Below are positions 46,220 to 54,544 of a stretch of DNA of 64,000 nt, one piece after another (the stretch's first letter is position 1; each line of letters begins with the position of its first letter). Source of the DNA: Methylococcaceae bacterium UBA6146 (GTDB taxonomy: Bacteria > Pseudomonadota > Gammaproteobacteria > Methylococcales > Methylomonadaceae); assembly GCA_002422395.1 (NCBI GenBank), contig DIUY01000005.1, forward strand, positions 12,907 through 76,906. The letters are read 5' to 3'. The position numbers and the translations under genes are program-made. The notes below the pieces were generated by a model. It was not told the DNA's origin and made no database searches. It saw nothing but the letters and a program-made list of their open reading frames with translations.

Positions 46220-46788
46220 ATGCCACTTACAGTTATGCCGACTATTTGACGTGGCAACTTGAGGAAACCGTCGAGCTGATCCGTGGAAAAATCATGTTGA
46301 TGGTGCCAGCGCCAAATGTGAAACATCAGCGTGTCATCACTAATCTGGGCGGGGCGTTATTTAACTATTTCCATAAAAAACCCTGCCAATTATTTTATGC
46401 GCCGTTTGATGTCAGCCTTTGTGACAGACGTAAATCCGAATTGGCTGACAGCGAAGTTTTTAGCGTAGTGCAACCTGACTTATGTGTGCTTTGTGATTCT
46501 GATAAGCTGACTGAACAGGGCTGTAGAGGTGCGCCGGACTGGATTGTTGAGGTGTTGTCGCCGGGTAACACGAAAAAGGAAATGCACTTAAAATATGCGC
46601 TGTACCAAGAAAACGGTGTTAAGGAATACTGGCTAGTCTATCCGTATGAACAAGCGGTTTACCAATTCGTGCTCAATGCGCAAACCAACCTGTACCAATT
46701 ATATGCCATGCACGCAGGCGACGACATTGCCACGCCCTATCTCTTTCCTGACTTAAACATCGACTTGGCCGATGTTTTTGCCGAGTAA
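46183..46788 (+). CDS. Uma2-family (DUF820) PD-(D/E)XK nuclease-like protein, copy 2
   Basis: 201 aa with the same core as copy 1: VVQPDLCVLCD, GAPDWIVEVLSP and KYALYQENGVKEYWLVYP. It is about 74% identical over its whole length to copy 1 at 29875-30480, with the most conserved parts at the N-terminal 50 and C-terminal 15 residues. It precedes gatB by 23 bp and sits at the right edge of the accessory DNA. The family role is unknown; no toxin, antitoxin or transposase accompanies it. Confidence 0.85.
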   Translation: MPTITQLSQLDLDATYSYADYLTWQLEETVELIRGKIMLMVPAPNVKHQRVITNLGGALFNYFHKKPCQLFYAPFDVSLCDRRKSELADSEVFSVVQPDLCVLCDSDKLTEQGCRGAPDWIVEVLSPGNTKKEMHLKYALYQENGVKEYWLVYPYEQAVYQFVLNAQTNLYQLYAMHAGDDIATPYLFPDLNIDLADVFAE

Positions 46789-46811
46789 CTAAAAAATCTA
46801 AGGACTTTATT

Positions 46812-48254
46812 ATGACAACCTCTTGGGAAACCGTTATCGGTCTGGAAATCCATGCCCAACTTGCCACCCAATCAAAAATATTTTCCGGCGCATCCACCGC
46901 TTACGGTGCGGAACCCAACACCCAAGCGTGCGCCGTTGATTTAGGCTTGCCCGGCGTATTGCCGGTGTTAAACGAAGATGCGGTGCGCAAAGCCATTATG
47001 TTCGGCCTGGCTATTGACGCCGAAATTGCGCCTTGTTCGGTGTTTGCCCGCAAAAATTATTTTTATCCGGATTTGCCCAAAGGCTATCAAATCAGCCAAA
47101 TGGAGTTGCCTATCGTTGGTAACGGCCATTTGGACATTGATGTTGGCGGCGAGACCAAACGCGTCGGCGTCACCCGCGCCCATTTGGAAGAAGATGCCGG
47201 TAAATCCCTCCATGAAAATTTTCATGGTTTAACCGGTATCGACTTGAACCGCGCCGGTACGCCGTTACTGGAAATCGTCTCCGAACCGGACATGCGCAGC
47301 GCGGGGGAAGCGGTCGCCTACATGCGCAAGCTGCACGAGTTGGTACGCTACCTGGGGATATGCGACGGCAATATGCAAGAAGGCTCGTTCCGGTGTGATG
47401 CCAACGTGTCTGTCCGGCCCCAAGGCCAAAAAGAATTTGGCACGCGCGTCGAAATTAAGAACATCAATTCGTTTAAGTTTGTCGAAAAAGCGATTAACCA
47501 TGAAGTTGAACGGCAAATAGAACTGATCGAAAACGGCGGCACTATCGTGCAGGAAACCCGCTTGTATGATTCGGTCAAAGATGAAACCCGCTCGATGCGC
47601 AGTAAAGAAGAAGCCAACGATTACCGCTATTTCCCTGACCCCGACTTGTTGCCGGTGGTCATCACCGAGGCGTTTAAAGCCGAAGTCGGCGTGACTTTGC
47701 CGGAATTGCCGGAGGCCAAAAAGCTGCGTTTTAAATCGGCGTACCAACTCGACAACGAGGCCGCCGCCCAATTGACGTCGTCCCGCGCTTTGGCGGATTA
47801 TTTTGAAGCCGTGGTGAAACAATCCGGTTGCGAAGCTAAGTTGTGCGCCAATTGGGTCAACGGCGACTTGGCGGCGGCGTTGAATAAGGCAAGCTTGGAA
47901 ATCACCGAATCGCCAATCAGCGCTGAGCGGTTAGCGGGTTTGTTGGTACGGATCAACGACAACACCATTTCCGGCAAAATCGCCAAGCAAGTCTTTGAAG
48001 AACTGTGGCAAACCCCATCGGTCACGGCGGATGCTGTCATCGACGCGAAAGGCTTAAGGCAAATTACCGACACTGGCGCGATTGAAGCGGTCATCGACCA
48101 GATTATTGCCGATAACAGCAAACAGGTTGGCCAGTATCAAAGCGGCAATGACAAGGTCTTCGGTTTTTTTGTCGGTCAGGTGATGAAAGCCATGCAGGGC
48201 AAGGCAAACCCGGCTGAGGTTAATAAGATGTTGGTTGACAAACTCAAGAAGTGA
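46812..48254 (+). CDS. gatB: Asp/Glu-tRNA amidotransferase subunit B
   Basis: 480 aa. The N-terminus WETVIGLEIHAQLATQSKIF and the metal/ATP region RKNYFYPDLPKGYQISQ are diagnostic, and the C-terminal YqeY-like tail ends in FFVGQVMKAMQGKANP. It activates and amidates the misacylated tRNA with ammonia from GatA. It is complete and looks functional. It is 16.9 kb away from gatA, whereas in related bacteria gatC, gatA and gatB are adjacent. Confidence 0.97.
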   Translation: MTTSWETVIGLEIHAQLATQSKIFSGASTAYGAEPNTQACAVDLGLPGVLPVLNEDAVRKAIMFGLAIDAEIAPCSVFARKNYFYPDLPKGYQISQMELPIVGNGHLDIDVGGETKRVGVTRAHLEEDAGKSLHENFHGLTGIDLNRAGTPLLEIVSEPDMRSAGEAVAYMRKLHELVRYLGICDGNMQEGSFRCDANVSVRPQGQKEFGTRVEIKNINSFKFVEKAINHEVERQIELIENGGTIVQETRLYDSVKDETRSMRSKEEANDYRYFPDPDLLPVVITEAFKAEVGVTLPELPEAKKLRFKSAYQLDNEAAAQLTSSRALADYFEAVVKQSGCEAKLCANWVNGDLAAALNKASLEITESPISAERLAGLLVRINDNTISGKIAKQVFEELWQTPSVTADAVIDAKGLRQITDTGAIEAVIDQIIADNSKQVGQYQSGNDKVFGFFVGQVMKAMQGKANPAEVNKMLVDKLKK

Positions 48255-48261
48255 TATTGCA

Positions 48262-48280
48262 GGGGGCGTAGCCTGCCCCC
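48262..48280 (+). terminator. GC-rich hairpin after gatB
   Basis: The stem GGGGGC/GCCCCC (48262-48267 with 48275-48280) lies 8 bp after the gatB stop. No T tract follows, so termination efficiency is uncertain. Confidence 0.45.
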
Positions 48281-48345
48281 AATACTTGACTTAAGCCGCT
48301 CATGGTTCGACAAGCTCACCACGAACGGCTTAAGTCAAGTATTGG
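48279..48345. repeat. 20-bp perfect inverted repeat with a GACAAGCTCACCACGAA core
   Basis: Arms 48279-48298 and 48326-48345 are exact reverse complements around a 27-nt loop. The loop carries the TTCGACAAGCTCACCACGAA sequence, a motif frequent in dispersed gammaproteobacterial repeats. A related version is seen at about 48424-48475. Confidence 0.7.
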
Positions 48346-48518
48346 GTCTGCCCCGACGGATGTAAGGCCCGTGAATGTTTTTTAAGATTACGTCAAAAAT
48401 AACTTCCCTGAATGCGCCCGCCCGTTCATGCTTCGACAAGCGCCACCACAGGTGAGGTCTAAGGGCAGGCGAACGGAAAATTTTATCGGGAAGTTGTCCA
48501 TGCCCCTATCCTTAGAGG

Positions 48519-48639
48519 CACTGCCCACAGTTAAGCTATTTTGACTGGAGTCCAATGGCTTTAGACGTTGCTGTATCAGCCTTCCGCCAATAACAAAAAC
48601 GCCTGAAGCCGTTTCACTCCTGCTTAACTGTGGGCAGTG
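48519..48639. repeat. MITE-like element with 18-bp terminal inverted repeats
   Basis: Arms 48519-48536 and 48622-48639 (CACTGCCCACAGTTAAGC and its complement) are perfect, with 85 bp between them. No ORF lies inside. Together with the repeat at 48279 it fills most of the 448-bp gap between gatB and the diguanylate cyclase gene. Confidence 0.65.
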
Positions 48640-48702
48640 GCCCTTGGTGGTCAGCCAGTTCCATTAATGATATTTTAGATTAATAGCCTTGACGGGAAAG
48701 AT

Positions 48703-49986
48703 ATGATGAGCGGCGATATTTCTTGGCTTCTTGAGCCGCATACACAAACGCTGTTTATGCAGTTTCCATTGCCTTTGGTTATTTTAGGGCATGACGGGCA
48801 GGTTAAGCAGGTCAATCACTGTTTTGATAGCACGTTTGGCAATGCACGCCTGAATTCAAAGAATTTGCAAAAAATTTTGCAGGAAGTTGATGAGCATATC
48901 TCTAAACCGCTATTGCTCGAATGCGGGCAACGCGTGGAGGAAGTGTTTATACGGGTGGTCAATTTAGGCGACGACATTATTCTGGTGTTAGAAAAATCAG
49001 CGGGAAGCCGCTATGACGGCGAACTGGCCGGATTGCGCCAACGGGTTCTGGAGCTTGAAAAGATCAGTGCGACTGACCGGCTGACCGGGGCATGGAACAG
49101 GCATCATTTTGACCGCATCATCTCTGTAGAACTGGCGCGTAGCCTGCGTTACCGGCAGCCCCTCAGCCTGATTTTCTTTGATATTGACCATTTCAAACAA
49201 ATCAACGACACCTTCGGCCATGCCGTGGGTGACACGGTATTGGGCGCGTTGGTGAAACTGACGAATGCCAATATCCGTGCCTCAGATATGCTGTTTCGCT
49301 GGGGAGGCGAGGAGTTTATGATTCTGGCTGCCTCGACCCACTACCGTGCAGCGGAGTCCTTAGCCGAAGGATTGCGTAGTAAAGTTGCCGGGCACGACAT
49401 TGACGGAGTGGGGCGGATCAGCATTAGCCTGGGGGTTGCTGAGTATCGGGCTGAAGAAAGCCAAGAACATTGGTTTAAACGTGCCGATCAGGCATTGTAT
49501 GCGGCAAAAAACAGTGGCCGCAACCGGGTCGTGGTAGATACGCAGGGTAACAGTGACTTATGGTCGAACGGTTCAGAAAGCAGCCTCATTTTGCACTTGA
49601 ACTGGCATGATTCCTATGACTGCGGACAGCCGGTGATTGATGCGGAACACCGTAAGTTATTCGACTTGGCTAATGTTTTAATGAATACGGCGTTCGCGCG
49701 GGGCGAAAAACCGCAAGAATTCCATCAGGCCTTGGATAACTTGTTAGCCCATGTGGTAAGGCACTTCGCCGATGAAGAGGCGATACTCGCTGAGCATCAT
49801 TACGCCGATTTGGCCGCCCATGCCCGCGCCCATAAGCGCTTGGTTGAACGCGCTTTGGAATTGCGTGATTCGGCGCTTGCCGGTGGTTTGTCTGTTGGGG
49901 AGTTGGTGGATTTTCTGGCGGATGAGGTGGTTGCCCGGCATATGCTGAAAACAGACCGGGGATTCTATCCATTGTTTGAAAATTAA
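48703..49986 (+). CDS. Diguanylate cyclase with C-terminal bacteriohemerythrin domain
   Basis: 427 aa. An N-terminal PAS-like segment (about 15-105) is followed by a coiled-coil linker, and then GGDEF (SATDRLTGAWNRHHFDRII at about 124-142; active site RWGGEEF). The last 130 residues form a hemerythrin domain: HWHDSYDCG, DAEHRKLFD, HVVRHFADEEAIL and AHARAHKRLVE, with the late RHMLKTDRGF. These give the His/Glu/Asp ligands of a di-iron O2 site. It makes cyclic-di-GMP under the control of oxygen or redox state. It has its own ribosome site and appears monocistronic. Confidence 0.93.
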   Translation: MMSGDISWLLEPHTQTLFMQFPLPLVILGHDGQVKQVNHCFDSTFGNARLNSKNLQKILQEVDEHISKPLLLECGQRVEEVFIRVVNLGDDIILVLEKSAGSRYDGELAGLRQRVLELEKISATDRLTGAWNRHHFDRIISVELARSLRYRQPLSLIFFDIDHFKQINDTFGHAVGDTVLGALVKLTNANIRASDMLFRWGGEEFMILAASTHYRAAESLAEGLRSKVAGHDIDGVGRISISLGVAEYRAEESQEHWFKRADQALYAAKNSGRNRVVVDTQGNSDLWSNGSESSLILHLNWHDSYDCGQPVIDAEHRKLFDLANVLMNTAFARGEKPQEFHQALDNLLAHVVRHFADEEAILAEHHYADLAAHARAHKRLVERALELRDSALAGGLSVGELVDFLADEVVARHMLKTDRGFYPLFEN

Positions 49987-50099
49987 TTTGGGCGGGCGGG
50001 TCGGCACAGGATATAACGAACCCTTCGGACTGTCGTAGCGGGCAATCCGAAAGGCAAGGCCAGACCTTTTTAATTTTAAAGTTAATGGTTAGGCTTAAG

Positions 50100-50204
50100 T
50101 CAGATGTTCCCCCAAAAAATAGTGAAGAAAACCACCGCTATTACAATAACCCCGAATATCAAAAAAAACGTCAATTCATCAAAATGATGCCGAACGTGTT
50201 TCAT
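50100..50204 (-). CDS. 34-aa single-pass membrane protein
   Basis: A short frame with a strong Shine-Dalgarno (GGAGGT, 5 nt before the ATG at 50204). It begins MKHVRHHFDELTFFLIFGV. A hydrophobic helix of about 20 residues fills the middle and it ends in WGNI. The His/charged start and single helix resemble small subunits of membrane complexes, but no family can be named. It lies alone between the diguanylate cyclase gene and a small unknown gene. Confidence 0.6.
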   Translation of the reverse strand: MKHVRHHFDELTFFLIFGVIVIAVVFFTIFWGNI

Positions 50205-50284
50205 GGCGCACCTCCAAAACTCAAACGCTTGATTTAAATTTAAGGCAGCAAATCGGGCCGAAAAATTGTCCAGATAGATGTCAC

Positions 50285-50545
50285 TTACTCGGCATCTTCT
50301 GGTTTTCCTTTAGGAAGGTCTAAGTTTGCTGCTATTTGCTCTTCAATAGCGTAGTTAGTATTGTCGTCAAGTAATAGCGAGGTTAATGCCTGTAATTTTT
50401 GGGCATCAACCCGCTTGGCTTTGTATTCATGTTTCAACAATTTTACGAACGGAAATAGCATAATGTTAATTTTTACCGTCGGTTGGGGCGGTTTTTTTTG
50501 CTCCGGCGGTAAGGCTTTGCGCCCTCGTTTTTCTTTTTTTGACAT
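50285..50545 (-). CDS. Hypothetical small protein
   Basis: 86 aa, not recognised. The N-terminus is strongly basic and Pro-rich (KKEKRGRKALPPEQKKPPQP), the middle has a hydrophobic-basic segment (INIMLFPFVKLLKHEYKAKR), and the C-terminus is acidic. No signal peptide or membrane helix. The codon pattern and a start spaced from the neighbours suggest a real gene. A nucleic-acid-binding role would be a guess. Confidence 0.55.
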   Translation of the reverse strand: MSKKEKRGRKALPPEQKKPPQPTVKINIMLFPFVKLLKHEYKAKRVDAQKLQALTSLLLDDNTNYAIEEQIAANLDLPKGKPEDAE

Positions 50546-50756
50546 AATCTAACTGTTTATTAAAAAGTAACCTAAGTATATTGCGAATTTTACAGTTGGC
50601 AATAATTATTTTTTGGTGACCTATAAAATAATGGCCGCGCCCAAAGAGGCTTTGTCCGAATTTTTTGGGTCTGGCTAGCCGCGCAAATCCAAACCAACGC
50701 TCCTACAATCTGCTATCATTGCCAATTTTTATTTATACGCTAATTAAGGATAATCC

Positions 50757-51071
50757 ATGTCGGAATTCAATAACGTATCGGTCGTTAAAAAAGCCAACGT
50801 CTATTTTGGCGGCAATGTCAGCAGCCGCACTGTCCGTTTTGCCGACGGTTCATTAAAAACACTGGGTTTTATGTTGCCAGGCGAATACACGTTCAATACG
50901 GCAAACCCTGAAATTATGGACATTATCGACGGTGAACTTGACGTGCTGCTGCCAGGCGCCGAGCAATGGCAAACCATTAAAGGCGGCCAATCATTCGATG
51001 TGTCCGCCAACGCGCAATTCACCGTAAAAGTTACCGCCCCGACCGACTATTGTTGTTCGTTTATTAAGTAA
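50757..51071 (+). CDS. ppnP: Pyrimidine/purine nucleoside phosphorylase
   Basis: 104 aa, DUF1255 cupin-like. It contains SVVKKANVYFGGNVSSRTV, LGFMLPGEYTFNTANPEIM and DYCCSFIK at the C-terminus, as in E. coli YaiE/PpnP. It splits nucleosides with phosphate to base and ribose-1-phosphate. The ribosome site AAGGA lies 7 nt before ATG 50757. Its TAA overlaps the next ATG (TAATG), so the NYN protein is translationally coupled. Confidence 0.93.
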   Translation: MSEFNNVSVVKKANVYFGGNVSSRTVRFADGSLKTLGFMLPGEYTFNTANPEIMDIIDGELDVLLPGAEQWQTIKGGQSFDVSANAQFTVKVTAPTDYCCSFIK

Positions 51072-51547
51072 TGATGGAAAAAGTCGCTATCTTCGCCGAT
51101 GTGCAGAATATTTATTACACCACGCGGCAAAGCTACCAGCGGCATTTTAGCTATAGCGCATTTTGGCAACAGGCCACCGCCAACCGGCAAATTGTCGCGG
51201 CGATAGCCTATGCGATTGACAAAGGCGACAGCAAACAGCAAGGGTTTCAGCAGATACTTCGGAACATCGGTTTTGAGGTGAAACTGAAGCCCTATATCCA
51301 ACGCAGTGATGGCACGGCAAAGGGCGATTGGGATGTCGGCATCACCTTAGATGTTATCGACTACGCGCCGCTGGCCGATGTGGTCATTTTATTATCCGGC
51401 GATGGCGATTTTGACGTGCTGCTCACCAAAGTCCGCAGCGTTTATGGCGTGACAACTGAAGTGTATGGCGTGCCCGCCTTGACTGCGCCTTTGCTGATTC
51501 AGGCCAGCGACCGGTTCATTGTGATTGATGATAACTTGTTGCTGTAA
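51071..51547 (+). CDS. NYN-domain (LabA/DUF88-like) protein
   Basis: 158 aa. A PIN-like nuclease fold is indicated by the acidic residues in AIFADVQNIYY (start), GDWDVGITLDVIDYA and LLSGDGDFDVLLTKVR, the D-x-N and SGDGDF signatures of the NYN family. It is probably a metal-dependent RNase or RNA-binding protein in the cytoplasm. Overlap by one base with ppnP suggests a link to nucleotide or RNA turnover. No target is evident. Confidence 0.87.
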   Translation: MMEKVAIFADVQNIYYTTRQSYQRHFSYSAFWQQATANRQIVAAIAYAIDKGDSKQQGFQQILRNIGFEVKLKPYIQRSDGTAKGDWDVGITLDVIDYAPLADVVILLSGDGDFDVLLTKVRSVYGVTTEVYGVPALTAPLLIQASDRFIVIDDNLLL

Positions 51548-51613
51548 ACTATTTTTATTTCCCCAGAGTAACGGCAGCTCTTTGCCCTACAAAAACCACT
51601 ATGGAACACCACC

Positions 51614-53209
51614 TTGATTTCTACCGCTAACATCACCATGCAGTTCGGGGCGAAACCCCTGTTTGAAAATATTTCCGTTAAATTTGGCGACGGCAACCGT
51701 TACGGTCTGATCGGCGCGAACGGCTGCGGAAAATCGACGCTAATGAAAATCCTTAGCGGCGATTTGGAGCCTACCGCTGGCAACGTCTCAGTCACGCCCA
51801 ACGAACGTCTGGGAAACCTGCGCCAAGACCAATTCGCATTTGAAGGCTTTACCGTGATTGACACGGTCATCATGGGGCATAAAGAGCTTTGGCACGTCAA
51901 ACAGGAACGTGACCGCATTTACAGCCTGCCGGAAATGACCGAAGACGAGGGCATGCAGGTTGCCGAGTTGGAAGTTGAATTTGCCGAGTTAGATGGCTAC
52001 ACCGCCGAAGCACGCGCCGGGGAGATCCTGTTAGGGTTGGATATTCCGGTGGAACAGCATTACGGCTTGATGAGCGCCGTAGCGCCGGGCTGGAAACTGC
52101 GGGTGTTGCTGGCGCAAGCCCTGTTTGCCAACCCCGACATCATGCTATTGGATGAGCCGACCAACAACCTTGACATCAACACGATACGCTGGTTGGAAGA
52201 CGTGCTTAACGAGCGTAACTGCACGATGATTATCATCTCGCATGACCGGCATTTTTTAAATAGCGTCTGCACCCACATGGCCGACTTGGATTATGGAGAA
52301 TTGCGTGTTTACCCAGGCAATTATGACGATTACATGATCGCCGTCACCGAAGTGCGTGAACGCCTGTTGGCGGGCAATGCCAAGAAAAAAGCCCAGATCG
52401 CCGAGCTGCAAACTTTCGTCAGCCGGTTTTCCGCCAATGCGTCTAAAGCCAAACAGGCAACGTCCCGCGCCAAACAGCTGGATAAGATCAAGCTCGATGA
52501 AGTGAAGCCATCTAGCCGCGTCAACCCGTTTATCCGTTTCGATCAAACCAAAAAACTGCACCGTTTGGCGCTGGAAGTTGAAGATTTAAGCAAAGGTTAC
52601 GGTGGTGAACCGTTGTTTAAAAACCTAAACCTGATGGTTGCTGTCGGCGAACGGATTGCCGTGATCGGCCCTAACGGTATTGGTAAATCGACTTTATTGC
52701 GCACCTTGGTGGGTGATTTGACGCCCGATACCGGCGTTGTGAAATGGTCTGAAAACTCAGAAATCGGGTATTTCCCGCAAGATAACGCCGAAGACTTTGC
52801 CGAAGATTTAACGCTAATCAACTGGATGGGGCAATGGCGCAAAGAAACTGATGACGACCAAACCATGCGCGGCACACTGGGGCGATTATTGTTTTCGCAA
52901 GATGAAATCAACAAATCCGTCAAAGTGCTGTCCGGTGGTGAGAAAGGCCGGATGCTGTTTGGCAAGCTGATTTTGCAAAAAAATAACATCATGGTCATGG
53001 ATGAGCCGACCAACCATTTGGACATGGAATCCATTGAATCGCTCAACACTGCGTTGGAAAATTATCCCGGCACTTTGATTTTTGTCAGCCATGACCGCGA
53101 GTTTGTATCGTCACTGGCGACTCGGATCATCGAATTGACCCCGCATGGGATTGTTGATTTTAATGGGAATTATGAGGATTATTTGGGTAGCCAAATGGGC
53201 AAGGTATAA
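51614..53209 (+). CDS. ybiT: ABC-F ATPase YbiT-like
   Basis: 531 aa, two ABC domains and no membrane part. Walker A motifs are GANGCGKST and GPNGIGKST, signature motifs VAPGWKLRVLLAQ and LSGGEKGRMLFG, Walker B LLDEPTNNLDI and VMDEPTNHLDM. The linker between the domains (about 240-310) is the ABC-F arm. The TTG start agrees with the E. coli YbiT start. ABC-F proteins act on the ribosome, and YbiT probably helps with translation stalls. Gene length is as in the family. Confidence 0.93.
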   Translation: MISTANITMQFGAKPLFENISVKFGDGNRYGLIGANGCGKSTLMKILSGDLEPTAGNVSVTPNERLGNLRQDQFAFEGFTVIDTVIMGHKELWHVKQERDRIYSLPEMTEDEGMQVAELEVEFAELDGYTAEARAGEILLGLDIPVEQHYGLMSAVAPGWKLRVLLAQALFANPDIMLLDEPTNNLDINTIRWLEDVLNERNCTMIIISHDRHFLNSVCTHMADLDYGELRVYPGNYDDYMIAVTEVRERLLAGNAKKKAQIAELQTFVSRFSANASKAKQATSRAKQLDKIKLDEVKPSSRVNPFIRFDQTKKLHRLALEVEDLSKGYGGEPLFKNLNLMVAVGERIAVIGPNGIGKSTLLRTLVGDLTPDTGVVKWSENSEIGYFPQDNAEDFAEDLTLINWMGQWRKETDDDQTMRGTLGRLLFSQDEINKSVKVLSGGEKGRMLFGKLILQKNNIMVMDEPTNHLDMESIESLNTALENYPGTLIFVSHDREFVSSLATRIIELTPHGIVDFNGNYEDYLGSQMGKV

Positions 53210-53217
53210 AAACGGTG

Positions 53218-53320
53218 GTGGTGGGTTAAATCTGTGGTTGCACGTTGATAAGCTGGAGTGCAAACCTTGGTTTGCCTCAGTACAAGCCAAGGCTTGTACT
53301 CCAACCACCCCATTTAAACC
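53218..53320. repeat. 103-bp hairpin repeat, copy 2
   Basis: About 95% identical, in inverted orientation, to 36376-36478. It starts 8 bp after the ybiT stop and may also serve as a terminator through its central hairpin. It has no coding capacity. Confidence 0.75.
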
Positions 53321-53391
53321 ACTGCCAAAACGGCCTCCATCCGTTTTGCTGATGACTCATCAACACCCTGGCAAAGTAACGTTAGGAAACC

Positions 53392-54045
53392 TCACCTGCT
53401 ATTGGCAGAATCGGCTTGGCTTGATGCCGCCACGACTACAAATGCGCCTTGGCCCCGCCCCGCCCGCAAGGTCTCGATCTCACGGATTTGCGCTAAGGGA
53501 CGGGTTAGGGTTTGCCCCCAAGCATTGATTATGAAGCCAGCTTGCCGCAAAAGCTGGGTTACCTCGTCGGCGGAATAGAAGGTGGCTTCGCGGTAAAACG
53601 TATTTGCGGCCTGGTGGGCCAAATAGTCTTGACCCAAGGCGCTTTCCCGGTCTATGAAGCCGATTACCAATCGGCCTCCGGGTTTAAGCACCCTGTGCGC
53701 CTCGGCAAGCATCTTCGCGGGGGAGTCGACAAAACAAATGGTCGTCACCACTAATGCGTGGTCAAAAGCGCCCGCCTCGAATGGCATGTTTTCGGCCACC
53801 CCTTCAACGACCTTAATGCTCCGAGCCGCCGCGTGGGCCAACATCGCCGGCGAAGGGTCAATGCCTACTTGTATCCCCAATGGTGCCGCAAAGCGACCAC
53901 TGCCGACGCCAATTTCCAGCCCATAACCTTCCCAAGAGACGAATGGCCGCATGGCAAGCAGTTCCGAAATATAAGCGGCTTGGTGCTTTTCGAACCAAGT
54001 TTCGTAGCGCTGATGATAAGCCTCGAATGGGGCGGCTTTAGGCAT
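53392..54045 (-). CDS. SAM-dependent methyltransferase
   Basis: 217 aa from ATG 54045, which has AAGGAG 9 nt upstream; the frame is open to 54078. It is a type-11 methyltransferase: motif I LEIGVGSGRFAAPLG, VGIDPSP at strand beta-2, and AEAHRVLKPGGRLVIGF. It is the last gene of the metal operon, 35 bp after the ferritin-like gene. The substrate is unknown. In related settings such enzymes act on small molecules, possibly a metal ligand or arsenic species, but nothing here decides that. Confidence 0.8.
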   Translation of the reverse strand: MPKAAPFEAYHQRYETWFEKHQAAYISELLAMRPFVSWEGYGLEIGVGSGRFAAPLGIQVGIDPSPAMLAHAAARSIKVVEGVAENMPFEAGAFDHALVVTTICFVDSPAKMLAEAHRVLKPGGRLVIGFIDRESALGQDYLAHQAANTFYREATFYSADEVTQLLRQAGFIINAWGQTLTRPLAQIREIETLRAGRGQGAFVVVAASSQADSANSR

Positions 54046-54080
54046 GACACATAACTCCTTGAAAATGGCAATCTGCACAC

Positions 54081-54542
54081 CTACTCATGGTCACCCCGAT
54101 GCCCGCCGTGCCGTACTTTGCCGCGTCCCTGTCCGCCGCAACCTTCCACGCAACGTCGGAATGCCGGCAGATGGCGTTGTTGTGATGCGTCGTGAAGATT
54201 ACGGAACACCATAAGAATATCAGCGCGTTCCGTGGCTTGAAGCAAACGTCCGTAGATGCCGGCGTTGGCGATTTCGGCCGCCACGCCCGCTTCGCAAGCG
54301 GCTTTCAGGCTGGTGTACCGCTCGACTTTTCCCAGCCAGGGGTTGTCGGGGATGGTCAGCCCGTAGCGAGAAAATAGCGAGCAAAGCGCTTCGATGTGTC
54401 GGCTTTCTGCTTCGCGTATGTTGCTGAAGGGCTGCACTTCGCCAAAGTCGACCATCACCTGTTCGTAAGTCGCGAGCGCTTTATATTCGTCGTCCAACGC
54501 CTCATTCAGCGCGGCTATTTCAGTTTCGGTCAGCGGGTTCAT
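54081..54542 (-). CDS. Ferritin-like (DUF2202) protein with Cys/His-rich tail
   Basis: 153 aa. The four-helix pattern has the carboxylate ligands of DUF2202 ferritin-like proteins: DDEYKALATYEQVM, EAESRHIEALCSL and NLHDASQQRHLPAF. The C-terminal 23 residues (CVEGCGG then KVRHGGHRGDHE) form a Cys/His/Gly tail that could bind metal. It may store or oxidise iron. It starts 2 bp after the ZIP stop, so it is translationally coupled. Confidence 0.8.
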   Translation of the reverse strand: MNPLTETEIAALNEALDDEYKALATYEQVMVDFGEVQPFSNIREAESRHIEALCSLFSRYGLTIPDNPWLGKVERYTSLKAACEAGVAAEIANAGIYGRLLQATERADILMVFRNLHDASQQRHLPAFRRCVEGCGGQGRGKVRHGGHRGDHE

Positions 54543-54544
54543 GT

